Shown one piece after another: positions 24,628 to 32,761 of a stretch of DNA of 55,361 nt; positions within the stretch are counted from its first letter, which is position 1; each line of letters starts with the position of its first letter. The notes beneath the pieces are model-generated. The model worked only from the letters and a program-made list of their open reading frames with translations, did not search any database and was not told the origin of the DNA. Position numbers and translations under genes: made by a program. The DNA comes from an uncultured Bacteroidales bacterium (GTDB lineage Bacteria; Bacteroidota; Bacteroidia; Bacteroidales; UBA932): NCBI GenBank assembly GCA_946187975.1, contig CAMHTE010000003.1, positions 1-55,361 on the forward strand, in the 5' to 3' direction.

Positions 24628-27444
24628 TTAAAGGATATCAAGATAAGTGTCGACCACGCTTCCGGGGCCTGTACCAAAGTCTCCAACGATGTTGGAGCCA
24701 GTTACAACCGCTCCTTTGAAGCGGGCGGATGCAGCCACTGTTTCGTGGCTGTCTTCCGTGCCGAGGGTCACTGTTCCGGAACTACGGAATGCACCTAGGA
24801 TAGCTCCGCCGATGCAGGCGCCGTCGCAACTGACCGTGCAGCTGATGGTGTCACCTTTCCAGGTCTTGCTGTAATTGTTCTGTCCACCGACAAGACCTCC
24901 TACGCGGACGGACTCATCACAACTGGTAAGCGAAACGTTGCCGTTGCTCTCATTGCCGGTGAGATCTGCCACGGACAGACCGACAAGGCCACCTACTTCG
25001 CTGAAATAGTTGACGGTCCCTACGACCTTGGCTTTTGCATTGGAAATGACCACAGCGCCATCATTCACGCAGTTGGTAAGAGTTCCATACATTACTCCGC
25101 AGAGGCCACCAACCAACAGATAGGAGGCGGAGGTGGAAGTAATGGTTCCGGTGTTGTGGCAGCCGTGAACGTCGTTGGAGTTACGGGCGGAGTCTCCCAG
25201 TATGCCACCCAAGCAACTCTCTTTACTTTCATTGTGCCAACCGTTCTGGAGGGTAAGAGCACCGCTGTTGGAACAGTTCTCGATTACGCCGTTATAGGGA
25301 GCAAAATAACCAACTATACCACCGCAACGGGCCTGTACAGAGCATTTATTGGGAGATCCCGCAGTATTGTTGAGGTCGAAGGTAATATCCTTTGCGTTGG
25401 AACTCTCGTGAACATACCCGGAAGCAACGTATCCCACTATTCCTCCTGCACGAGGATATCCTGCGCGCGTCTTGATATATACGGCGGAAGGAGTGGCCTC
25501 GTTGGCATTATGGCAGTTGCGGATATGAATGTTGCAGTAGCCTACTATTCCACCAATGTTTAATCCTCCGGAAGCGCCATCAGCGCCTCTGACGTCCGTA
25601 GTAAGTGCTCCGTAATTGTAGCATCCGGAAACTTCCTCACTTGCCACAAAGGCCTTGCTTCCGACTCCACCCGCGATGCCGCCAAACAGCATTTCATGGC
25701 TGGCACCGGCGCCACGGTCGTTGGCAGTTGCAGAATAGAATCCACCTTCAAGGGTGACAGATCCACGGTTGATGCAGTTCTTGACGGAGAACGCCGAATA
25801 ACCCACCACACCACCTATTGCAGGACGGCGACAGACACGATTCTCGACTTTTTCCGCTACATAAGATACGGCACCTTCGTTTGTGCAGGAAAGCACGCGG
25901 CCCTCAAAATAACCTGCTACGCCTCCAACGTTGGCGTGCGTTCCGCCACCGTTGGTTCCTACAGAATAGCTTACATCACCGGTGTTTGTGCAGCTGCGGA
26001 TGTTGCCTATGTTGGCAGGGGCCGAACTAAACCCGGTAGCGGTGCTGGTGCCAAGGACTCCTCCGAGGAAGGTCTTGGCAGGTGTACCCGAGTAGCTGAG
26101 GGTAATGTCACCGGTGTTGTGGCAGTCGGAAATCTTGTCCACATCGGTTTCGGCAGCGGCATCGCAATAACCTACCACGCCGCCTACCACATGCTCGTTG
26201 GCGGCAGAAGCCATTGTGAGGGTGATGTTACCGTTGTTGGTGCAGCCGCTCATGGTGCCCTGGAGGCGTCCTACGATGGCTCCGACCTTAGCAGTTGAAG
26301 TAAAGTCGACAGTACGGGTAATAGGAGCGTCGTTGACACAACCGGTAACGCTGCCTCCGGCAAGCACATGCCCGACGATGAAGGCAATGTCGCCTCCGTC
26401 ACCTGCAGCAAGACTGGAAGTGGATGCAATGCTTATGTTCTTGACGGTGCCGGACACTTCAGTGAAAAGTGGTGAGGCAGCGGCCCAGTTGGCTATGGTA
26501 TGGTTCTGTCCGTCCAATTCTCCGGCAAATCCGGAAGCACTCTCGAAGGACTCGGTGGCCGAGGCAAAGTCGATATCAGCGGTGATTACGAATTTGTCGG
26601 ACGCAGAGAACGTGTGGGCGATTTTAAGGAAGCGGATCAGTTCGTCGGCATTCTTAATGGTGTTGGCATTGGCCGGATTGATGAGCAGGAGAGAACTGCG
26701 GTCGATGGTGTAGGCCGATTTACTGGAGAAATGCTTGATAACATTGGAACTGCCGTCCATTACATCCACCGTAAAGGCGTAGGTACCGGTAGGCAGAGGC
26801 ATCCAGAACTCCCTATTGAGAGTGCCAGCAGCGAAGTTGATGGTAACGGACTTTTCGGACGCAGTAAGCGTGGAAGCCGTGGCAATCTGCGCGTCGGCGT
26901 CGGTGTAATCAGCCACCACGAAGGAACCATTGAGCTTGGTATCAGCAGCCACCACGATGCTTTCCGCCGTGGAAGGAAGGTTGCGAAGGTCGAGCTTGAG
27001 CACGCCTGCAAGGTTTCTGAAAGTAATGCTGGATCCGGACACGCTACCTACGAGGGCGGCGTTGTTCTGGGTGCCGTCCAGGGTGTAGGCTGCGGGGAGG
27101 GTCACAGTGAGGGCGTTACCGGCCAGTGAGGGGGCGAGGGCGGCGGGATGCACGGCCATAACGGCGGTGCCACCGTCCAGGTCACCGGTGAAATCCGCCT
27201 TTGCGGAACCTTCGCTGGTGGTGGTGAATTCCTGCCATGCGCTCTTGCTGGTGTAAACCTTAATGGCGTCGCCTGTGTTCCAGGTCATTACGCCTGCGTC
27301 GGTCACCGAAGTACGCATGCTGAGGACTTCGGCGGTAAGGACATCGGGGCCGTTGGATTCAGGCCCGGCTGGCAGCTCGTTTTTAGTACATGCTGCAAAG
27401 GAGAGTGCCGCAACGGCGGCTGCGATAAGCAAATACTGTTTCAT
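24628..27444 (-). CDS. GLUG-repeat lipoprotein with fimbrillin-like N-terminal domain
   Basis: 938 residues. The lipobox SFAAC gives Cys19, but the following TKNELPAG is a poorer export signal than in the paralogue. Residues about 30-260 resemble the fimbrillin/Mfa-like family: MTWNTGDAIKVY, a FTGDLDGG-type strand, and TYAFTVDVMDGSSNVIKHFS. From about 300 to 900 comes a GLUG-repeat region with twelve GG(I/V/L)xG turns plus GAIVGRL, in the same order and nearly the same spacing as in the downstream gene. Shared stretches include SNAKAKVVGTVNYFSE and GTPAKTFLGGVLGTS. An (A/G)AAGGAAG ribosome-binding-like tract precedes the start, 14 bases after a 49-codon ORF. Probably a surface or pilus-associated adhesin; function not known. 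Confidence 0.87.
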   Translation of the reverse strand: MKQYLLIAAAVAALSFAACTKNELPAGPESNGPDVLTAEVLSMRTSVTDAGVMTWNTGDAIKVYTSKSAWQEFTTTSEGSAKADFTGDLDGGTAVMAVHPAALAPSLAGNALTVTLPAAYTLDGTQNNAALVGSVSGSSITFRNLAGVLKLDLRNLPSTAESIVVAADTKLNGSFVVADYTDADAQIATASTLTASEKSVTINFAAGTLNREFWMPLPTGTYAFTVDVMDGSSNVIKHFSSKSAYTIDRSSLLLINPANANTIKNADELIRFLKIAHTFSASDKFVITADIDFASATESFESASGFAGELDGQNHTIANWAAASPLFTEVSGTVKNISIASTSSLAAGDGGDIAFIVGHVLAGGSVTGCVNDAPITRTVDFTSTAKVGAIVGRLQGTMSGCTNNGNITLTMASAANEHVVGGVVGYCDAAAETDVDKISDCHNTGDITLSYSGTPAKTFLGGVLGTSTATGFSSAPANIGNIRSCTNTGDVSYSVGTNGGGTHANVGGVAGYFEGRVLSCTNEGAVSYVAEKVENRVCRRPAIGGVVGYSAFSVKNCINRGSVTLEGGFYSATANDRGAGASHEMLFGGIAGGVGSKAFVASEEVSGCYNYGALTTDVRGADGASGGLNIGGIVGYCNIHIRNCHNANEATPSAVYIKTRAGYPRAGGIVGYVASGYVHESSNAKDITFDLNNTAGSPNKCSVQARCGGIVGYFAPYNGVIENCSNSGALTLQNGWHNESKESCLGGILGDSARNSNDVHGCHNTGTITSTSASYLLVGGLCGVMYGTLTNCVNDGAVVISNAKAKVVGTVNYFSEVGGLVGLSVADLTGNESNGNVSLTSCDESVRVGGLVGGQNNYSKTWKGDTISCTVSCDGACIGGAILGAFRSSGTVTLGTEDSHETVAASARFKGAVVTGSNIVGDFGTGPGSVVDTYLDIL

Positions 27445-27458
27445 GGCATCTTCCTTTT

Positions 27459-27608
27459 TTAATCGAGTTCTCCCACTTCATCGAGTTCTCCCACTTCGGG
27501 AATAAGCTCTTCCAGATTGCCGGACACAGCCTGAAGGAATCCGCTTCCGGCAGCGAGGCGGATTACACCCGCGAAGGGCGCTTCGTAATTAGTGTTTTTC
27601 TTTTTCAT
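27459..27608 (-). CDS. 49-residue leader-type small protein
   Basis: The frame starts at ATG 27608 with MKKKNTNYEAPFAGVIRLAA and ends in ELDEVGELD, stop at 27459-27461. Its MKKK-x-Y-x-AP beginning and acidic end match the many small proteins of unknown role found next to fimbrillin-like and SusCD genes in Bacteroidetes. It has no signal peptide or membrane helix. The stop is 14 bases before the GLUG/fimbrillin gene, so the ORF is the first of the cluster and could be a coupling or leader peptide. The last residues come from an 18-base tandem duplication. Confidence 0.65.
   Translation of the reverse strand: MKKKNTNYEAPFAGVIRLAAGSGFLQAVSGNLEELIPEVGELDEVGELD
27463..27498. repeat. 18-base tandem duplication at the 3' end of the small ORF
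   Basis: The unit TCGAGTTCTCCCACTTCA occurs at 27463-27480 and again at 27481-27498 with only the last base changed. On the coding strand it adds six residues (GELDEV) in frame. Confidence 0.85.
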
Positions 27609-27727
27609 ATAAAGAACAATAGTTATTAGCCGTATTATTCTTATTAAAGACTCTATCTATCCCTTTTTACCCTTGCCTTTATTTTGTAAAAATAATGGCG
27701 CAGAATTTGCAAAAGAACCGGTCCGGT

Positions 27728-28135
27728 ATGAAAACCTCCCTAAGGGTTATTCTTGTCTTTTCGGCACTGCTGCTCGCAGGGCTTTCCGCCCGTGCGCAAA
27801 GCGGTGACTATGATGTCTTCGTACCCATCTCAAAGTACATTTCGCAGGGCAACACCGACGCCCTCGCCGCATGGTTCTCGGACAATCTGGACGTGACCGT
27901 GCTATCCAGGGGAGGAAACTCCAGCCGCAACCAGGCAAAACAGATAGTGGGCGGTTTCTTCGAGGCCCATACCCCCCGTTCGTTCCAGGTAACCTACACC
28001 GCAGGGCGCGCAAATATGAAATACGCCCTCGGCAATCTGAATGCCGGGGGCGAGAACTATCTCGTTACCATTTTCGTGAGTTCCAAGGGCGAGACTTACC
28101 GCATCCAGCAACTCAAAATAGAACGCGTACAGTAG
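27728..28135 (+). CDS. DUF4783-family secreted protein
   Basis: 135 residues from MKTSLRVILVFSALLL, a clear signal peptide with cleavage after SARA. The mature part (about 27-135) reads YDVFVPISKYISQGNTDALA, then the NQAKQIVGGFFEAH segment and YLVTIFVSSKG, matching the DUF4783 family, an NTF2-like fold of about 130 residues common in Bacteroidetes. The molecular function is unknown. A longer frame starts at 27695 but adds eleven non-hydrophobic residues before the signal peptide, so 27728 is preferred. It is a single-gene unit, divergent from the GLUG cluster and convergent with efp (18 bases apart). Confidence 0.85.
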   Translation: MKTSLRVILVFSALLLAGLSARAQSGDYDVFVPISKYISQGNTDALAAWFSDNLDVTVLSRGGNSSRNQAKQIVGGFFEAHTPRSFQVTYTAGRANMKYALGNLNAGGENYLVTIFVSSKGETYRIQQLKIERVQ

Positions 28136-28153
28136 CCGGTACAGGCTCAGGAC

Positions 28154-28720
28154 TTACACCCTCTGGCCGTAGCTGCGGTCGGTGGTGTTAACCGTGATAA
28201 CGTCTCCCTGATTGATGAAGAGGGGGACCATAATCTTGGCACCGGTCTCGAGGGTAACCTCCTTGAGCGCGGAAGTGGAAGCGGTGTTACCCTTGACGGC
28301 GGGCTCGGAATAGGTAACCTCCAGGGTTACATAGGTGGGGAGCTCGCAGGTGAGGCAGCGCTCTTCTTCTCCGGTAACGAACATCATCTCCACGTGCTGG
28401 CCTTCCTTCATAAGGTCGGAGTTCTCCACCACGTCGTGAGGCAGGGTAATCTGCTCGTAGGTCTCTTCGTGCATGAAGTTGAATGCTTCGCCGTCGTCGT
28501 AGAGGAACTGGTAGGGACGGCGCTCGACCTCGATGGTGTCGATCTTGGCACCGGCGGTAAAGGTGTTCTCGAGGATGCGGCCGTTCTCCAGGTTGCGGAG
28601 TTTGGTCTTGACGAAAGCGGGGCCCTTTCCGGGTTTAACGTGCTGGAACCATACGATCATGCAGGGTTTGCCGTTGAAGTTAAGGTAAAGGCCGTTTTTG
28701 AAATCAGCTGTTGTTGCCAT
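28154..28720 (-). CDS. efp: Translation elongation factor P
   Basis: 188 residues with the three beta-barrel domains of EF-P. The KOW-like N-terminus has FKNGLYLNFNGKPCMIVWFQ, followed by HVKPGKGPAFVKTKLRNLE, where the loop Lys of PGKG is the site modified in other bacteria. The C-terminus has VTLETGAKIMVPLFINQGD and INTTDRSY-like residues (here VNTTDRSYGQRV). EF-P relieves ribosome stalling at polyproline stretches. No modification enzyme is in the window. A -7 promoter box lies 37 bases upstream of the start. Confidence 0.97.
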   Translation of the reverse strand: MATTADFKNGLYLNFNGKPCMIVWFQHVKPGKGPAFVKTKLRNLENGRILENTFTAGAKIDTIEVERRPYQFLYDDGEAFNFMHEETYEQITLPHDVVENSDLMKEGQHVEMMFVTGEEERCLTCELPTYVTLEVTYSEPAVKGNTASTSALKEVTLETGAKIMVPLFINQGDVITVNTTDRSYGQRV

Positions 28721-28757
28721 AAATGTATCTGTATTGAATTATTTACCTGAAATCGCG

Positions 28758-28765
28758 CAAATTTA
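28758..28765 (-). promoter_or_regulatory. -7 element (TAAATTTG) for efp
   Basis: An exact TAnnTTTG match on the minus strand in the 59-base gap between ispH and efp. It implies a leader of about 30 bases. Confidence 0.6.
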
Positions 28766-28779
28766 ATGATTGGCCGGGA

Positions 28780-29682
28780 TTATTGCAAATTTTTGACGCT
28801 TTCCGCCACCCGGTCGAGCAGCCAGCGGGGCGTGGATGTGGCTCCGCAAACTCCCACGTTGTCGTCGCGTCGGAACCACTCGCCCTGGATGTCCTGTTCT
28901 CCTCCTATGCGGTAGGTGCGTATATTGCAGGCCTTGCAGAGGTCGAACAGCACCTTGCCGTTGGAACTCGACTGTCCGGCCACGAAGAGCACCACGTCGT
29001 GGGTGCGGGCGAAGACCTCCAGTTCCCTGTGGCGCGAAGCCACCTGCCGGCAGATGGTATCGTGCACCGTCAGAAGGCGGGGATACACCATGCGGGCGGA
29101 AAGCCACCTGCAGAGTTCGCCGTATTCCACCGGACTCTTGGTGGTCTGGGAGAAGATCTCAACAGGCCTGTGCGGAAGGATCTTCCCTTCTTCGAGAGCG
29201 GCCTTGAGCTGGTCTAGATTCTCCACCACCACGGCGTCGCCTTCCACCTGGCCCACCAGACCAAGCACTTCGGCGTGGCCTATCTTACCGAAAATCACTA
29301 TCTGTCCGAAAGGCTCCGCCGCATGGGTACGGGCATAGGCCTCGCGTATGCTTTTCTGGATGTTCAGCACCACGGGGCAGGTGCAGTCGATGATGCGGTA
29401 GCCCTTGCTGCGGGCGAGTTCGTAAGTGGAAGGAGGTTCCCCGTGGGCGCGGATTAGCAGCGACACCCCTTCGTTCCCTTCGGGACCGGGCATCCCCCCG
29501 AGATCCGCCAGCTGCATGGTTTCCAACCCTTCCGCCTTCAGGCGGTTCAGTTCTGCCTCGTTGTGGACTATCTCTCCTATCGAAATAAGACGGCCACCGG
29601 ATTTGAGGGAGGCCTCCGCCTGCCCTATGGCCCGGATAACACCTCCGCAGAAGCCGGAGTTACGGTCAATCTCAATTTGCAT
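28780..29682 (-). CDS. ispH: 4-hydroxy-3-methylbut-2-enyl diphosphate reductase IspH
   Basis: A 300-residue IspH without fusion domains. The three iron-sulfur cluster cysteines are in NSGFCGGVIRAI, IIDCTCPVVLNIQ and NVGVCGATSTPRWL. The catalytic-site SSNGKVLFDLC segment is also present. It catalyses the last step of the MEP pathway, producing IPP and DMAPP. The start codon overlaps the cmk stop by one base (TAATG), so the pair is an operon. In many bacteria cmk and ispH are linked, which supports the assignment. Confidence 0.97.
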   Translation of the reverse strand: MQIEIDRNSGFCGGVIRAIGQAEASLKSGGRLISIGEIVHNEAELNRLKAEGLETMQLADLGGMPGPEGNEGVSLLIRAHGEPPSTYELARSKGYRIIDCTCPVVLNIQKSIREAYARTHAAEPFGQIVIFGKIGHAEVLGLVGQVEGDAVVVENLDQLKAALEEGKILPHRPVEIFSQTTKSPVEYGELCRWLSARMVYPRLLTVHDTICRQVASRHRELEVFARTHDVVLFVAGQSSSNGKVLFDLCKACNIRTYRIGGEQDIQGEWFRRDDNVGVCGATSTPRWLLDRVAESVKNLQ

Positions 29683-30374
29683 TACGCCAGAATCCCGAAT
29701 TTACCTTGGATGAGTCCGCGCATCCATACCAGCTCCTCGTGCATGGTCATGTCGGAATTGTCCAGCACGAAGGCATCGGGGGCCTGCCTCAACGGCGAGG
29801 TCTCGCGATGGGAGTCGATATAGTCGCGCTCGCGAAGGTTAGCCAGCACGTCTTCGAAACGGGGACTGTCCCCCTTGGACACCAGTTCATCGAAACGTCG
29901 CTGTGCCCGAACGTCTTCGGCCGCAGTGACGAATATCTTCAGTTCCGCCCGCGGGAAAACAGTGGTACCTATGTCCCGTCCGTCCATGATTACACGACCC
30001 TTTTCCGCAAAGGCGTGGAGGCGTTCGTCCACCCATGCCCTCACCAACGGCAATGCCGACACCGGACTGACCTTGCCCGAAACCTCGAGGGTACGGATTT
30101 CCTTCTCTATGCAGCGCTGCCCGTCGAACAGCAGGGTCCCTTCTTCGGAATGCACGAAATGCAGGTCGAGCGGAGGCAGGAGCGCCTTAAGGGCGGCTTC
30201 GTCGATGGTCTCCCCCACCGCTCCGCGTTCCATCCCCGCCAGGGTCACCCCGCGGTACATGGCGCCGGAGTCCAGATACAGGAAACCGAATTCCTTCGCC
30301 ACCATCTTGGCAAACGTGCTCTTACCCGTGGACGAGTACCCGTCCACCGCTATTATTATGTCCGGAATTTTCAT
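29682..30374 (-). CDS. cmk: Cytidylate kinase
   Basis: A 230-residue CMP/dCMP kinase. The P-loop is IAVDGYSSTGKSTFAKMVA, followed by FLYLDSGAMYRGVTLAGM, MDGRDIGTTVFPRAELKIFVTA and the lid-region RDYIDSHRETSPLRQAPDAF. It phosphorylates CMP and dCMP with ATP. The P-loop has SSTGKST in place of the common SGSGKGT. It overlaps ispH by one base and begins 6 bases after the stop of the AAA ATPase gene. Confidence 0.97.
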   Translation of the reverse strand: MKIPDIIIAVDGYSSTGKSTFAKMVAKEFGFLYLDSGAMYRGVTLAGMERGAVGETIDEAALKALLPPLDLHFVHSEEGTLLFDGQRCIEKEIRTLEVSGKVSPVSALPLVRAWVDERLHAFAEKGRVIMDGRDIGTTVFPRAELKIFVTAAEDVRAQRRFDELVSKGDSPRFEDVLANLRERDYIDSHRETSPLRQAPDAFVLDNSDMTMHEELVWMRGLIQGKFGILA

Positions 30375-30380
30375 AAGCTG

Positions 30381-31520
30381 TCAAAATATTTCGCCGTTCC
30401 AAAGCATCCTGAAAAAGTCCAAAACGTAAACCATCTCGATATCTTCGCTCTTTCTTGTGATGGGTTCCAATGACACAAGAATAAGGCGGCAATCCGGGTG
30501 TTCTTCTTTAAAGGCCTTTAATCCGGCCTTATACTTTGTCTTAACCTGTTCTGAAGATTTTATTTCTATAGCAACGCGGGCATCTCCTATAATGGCATCC
30601 ACTTCCTTCTTATCATACGTGCGCCAATAGGAGATAGTATCCTTTTTGTCGTTATATCCTTTATAAGCGATGATTTCCTGCATAACAAGGTGCTCGAAAG
30701 CATGGCCGTAATCGTCGGTTCCCCGCTTTAGGTTAAGCCTTCCCATCAAGTAGTTGGCAAGTCCCACGTCGAAATAATAGAATTTGGGTGCCTGGACAAT
30801 CTTCCGCTTGACTGCTTTCCTGTATGCAGGAATTTCATAGCCTATCAATGTGTCATAAAGGATTTGGAAATACGACTGGACGGTTTTAACCGATACACCA
30901 CAGTCGGAAGCGATGTTTGAATAGTTCAGAATTTCACCGTCGGAAATGGCGGCAACCTCCATAAAACGCTCAAAAGCTTCCAATTCCCTGACTTCTCCTT
31001 CTTCACGTATCTCTTCATTCAGATACACCTCCACATATCCCTTGATTCGTTTGCTTGCGTCAAGCACCATGTAATGACGGGGAATCATTCCGTTCTGTAC
31101 GGCACGGTCCAGTTGAAAGTCAGTGACTTCCGGCCATACCAGGGGGTACAGGGTTTCAGGAATTGCACGCCCGCCCAGCGTGTTTGCGCCGGATTTCTTA
31201 AGTTTCCTGGCGCTGGAACCGCTGAGTATGAACCACAGCCCTTTGTCAACCATCAGGGAATGGACTACATCAAGCAAATCGGGGACCTTCTGTATCTCGT
31301 CTATGATAACGAGTGTCCCGGACGGCTTATCCTGTAGAGCCTCCTTCAGCGCATTGGGATTCCTCTTGAAGAATTTCCGCCACTCCGGATCAAGTAAATC
31401 ATAGTAGATTCTTTCCTTGAACCTTTCTTTCAGAAGTGTGGATTTTCCCGTTTGGCGTGCGCCAAACAGGAACATTCCTTCGTCCAGTTTGCCCTCGATA
31501 TCAAATAATCTCTTATACAT
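30381..31520 (-). CDS. AAA_14/DUF4143-type ATPase with PD-(D/E)XK-like C-terminus
   Basis: 379 residues. The N-terminal ATPase (about 1-170) has Walker A LFGARQTGKSTLL and Walker B LVIIDEIQKVPDL, then the sensor segment FILSGSSARKLKK. A winged-helix-like region lies near 195-235 (ILNYSNIASDCGVSVKTVQSYFQIL). The DUF4143 tail contains YWRTYDKKEVDAII and VAIEIKSS, which fits a PD-(D/E)XK nuclease core (E/D ... D ... ExK). Proteins of this type are frequent in Bacteroidetes and archaea and have no firm function. Base composition is visibly AT-richer than its neighbours (about 45% GC in one 60-base line I counted), it interrupts the core-gene run, and it has its own upstream control region, so horizontal gain is likely. 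Confidence 0.88.
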   Translation of the reverse strand: MYKRLFDIEGKLDEGMFLFGARQTGKSTLLKERFKERIYYDLLDPEWRKFFKRNPNALKEALQDKPSGTLVIIDEIQKVPDLLDVVHSLMVDKGLWFILSGSSARKLKKSGANTLGGRAIPETLYPLVWPEVTDFQLDRAVQNGMIPRHYMVLDASKRIKGYVEVYLNEEIREEGEVRELEAFERFMEVAAISDGEILNYSNIASDCGVSVKTVQSYFQILYDTLIGYEIPAYRKAVKRKIVQAPKFYYFDVGLANYLMGRLNLKRGTDDYGHAFEHLVMQEIIAYKGYNDKKDTISYWRTYDKKEVDAIIGDARVAIEIKSSEQVKTKYKAGLKAFKEEHPDCRLILVSLEPITRKSEDIEMVYVLDFFRMLWNGEIF

Positions 31521-31536
31521 GCAATGTCATAATTTC

Positions 31537-31576
31537 TGGAGTACACTCCAAATTTTTATGCAAAATTATGGAGTAC
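31537..31576. promoter_or_regulatory. Operator-like TGGAGTAC repeats overlapping a -7 box
   Basis: TGGAGTAC occurs at 31537-31544 and 31569-31576, 32 bases apart (about three helical turns). The first copy is completed by ACTCCA (31545-31550) into the palindrome TGGAGT-AC-ACTCCA. Both copies are preceded by an AATT tract. A minus-strand -7 box (TAATTTTG, 31561-31568) touches the second copy. The arrangement suits a repressor site controlling the ATPase gene that starts at 31520. Confidence 0.55.
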
Positions 31577-31615
31577 GGTCACAAAAATAATAAAGATTAT
31601 TGGATTACCAAAAAA

Positions 31616-32761
31616 CTACACGAAAGCTTTGACGTCACTGGCGGAGACGGGGTTGCCGCCAAGAATGAGGAGGCGCTCAACTACGTTCTGGAGTTCGCGG
31701 ATATTGCCCGGCCAGCTGCGCTCCTGAAGGAGAGCGACCGCTTCGGGTGCAAAGGGAACGGGACTGCGCCCGGCTTCAGCGCAAATCTGCTCCGAGAAGT
31801 ATTGTACGAGCTCGGGAATGTCTTCCTTGCGTTCGTCTAGCGAAGGGACCTTCACGACGATGACGCTGAGGCGGTGGTAGAGGTCTTCGCGGAAGCGGCC
31901 TTCGGCTATTTCCTTCGTCAGGTCCTTGTTGGTGGCGGCTATCACGCGGACGTCCACCTGTATGTCCTTGTCCGAACCCACGCGGGAGAGCTTTTTCTCC
32001 TGAAGCACACGCAATACCTTCGCCTGGGCCGCAAGTGACATGTCCCCTATCTCGTCCAGAAAGAGGGTGCCTCCGTCGGCCTGCTCGAACTTGCCCTTAT
32101 GCTGCTTGACAGCAGAGGTGAAGGAGCCTTTTTCGTGGCCGAAAAGTTCGCTCTCGATTAGCTCGGAGGGAATGGCGGCGCAGTTGACCTCGATATAAGG
32201 CATTGCGCTGCGGGCACTCTGCTGGTAGATGCTCTGCGCGACCAGTTCCTTGCCGGTGCCGTTGGCTCCCGTAATCAGCACCCTGGCATCGGTGGGAGCC
32301 ACCTTTTCTATAATCTCGCGTATGTGCTGAAGAGGTGCCGACGAGCCAATCATCTGCCGGCCGTAAACCTTCTTTTTAAGGACCTTGTTGTCTTTAACGA
32401 GAGACGTGCGCTCGGCGGCGTTCTTGACGGTAATTAGGATGCGGTTGAGGTCCAGGGGCTTCTGGATAAAGTCGAAGGCACCGCGCTTGATGCAGTCTAC
32501 GGCGGTTTCGATATCGCCGTGACCGGAGATCATCACCATTGCGGAATCTATGCCCTCGTCCACTACGAACTGGAGCACCTCCGTCCCGTCCTTGACGGGC
32601 ATCTTGATATCGCAGAAGACTACGTCGTAACGGTCCTTGCCAAGCATCTCGACGGCCTGGGAGCCGTCTTCGGCGGTCTCGACCTCGTAACCTTCGTCGG
32701 AGAGGATTTCCTTGAGCGAATTGCGTATGGCGCGCTCGTCGTCAACTACAAGTATCTTCAT
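31616..32761 (-). CDS. NtrC-like response regulator without a DNA-binding domain
   Basis: 381 residues. The receiver domain (1-120) has the acidic pair VVDDE, phospho-acceptor Asp51 in VVFCDIKMP and Lys101 in IQKPLD. The AAA+ sigma-54-interaction domain (about 135-375) has Walker [12 protein letters not shown], Walker [13 protein letters not shown] and the sensor/arginine-finger regions [18 protein letters not shown] and [11 protein letters not shown]. The sigma-54 contact loop reads GSFTSA (212-217) where the consensus is GAFTGA. The protein stops shortly after the AAA+ lid, so the usual C-terminal Fis-type helix-turn-helix is absent. The start overlaps the lptB stop by four bases. The NtrY-like kinase at 9610-13059 is a possible partner. 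Confidence 0.93.
   Translation of the reverse strand: MKILVVDDERAIRNSLKEILSDEGYEVETAEDGSQAVEMLGKDRYDVVFCDIKMPVKDGTEVLQFVVDEGIDSAMVMISGHGDIETAVDCIKRGAFDFIQKPLDLNRILITVKNAAERTSLVKDNKVLKKKVYGRQMIGSSAPLQHIREIIEKVAPTDARVLITGANGTGKELVAQSIYQQSARSAMPYIEVNCAAIPSELIESELFGHEKGSFTSAVKQHKGKFEQADGGTLFLDEIGDMSLAAQAKVLRVLQEKKLSRVGSDKDIQVDVRVIAATNKDLTKEIAEGRFREDLYHRLSVIVVKVPSLDERKEDIPELVQYFSEQICAEAGRSPVPFAPEAVALLQERSWPGNIRELQNVVERLLILGGNPVSASDVKAFV

Noticed and set aside
22196-27444. Regular repeats resembling a CRISPR array or satellite DNA
   Set aside because: The periodicity is protein-coded (GLUG turns and Cys/Asn stretches), with uneven spacing and no identical DNA repeats.
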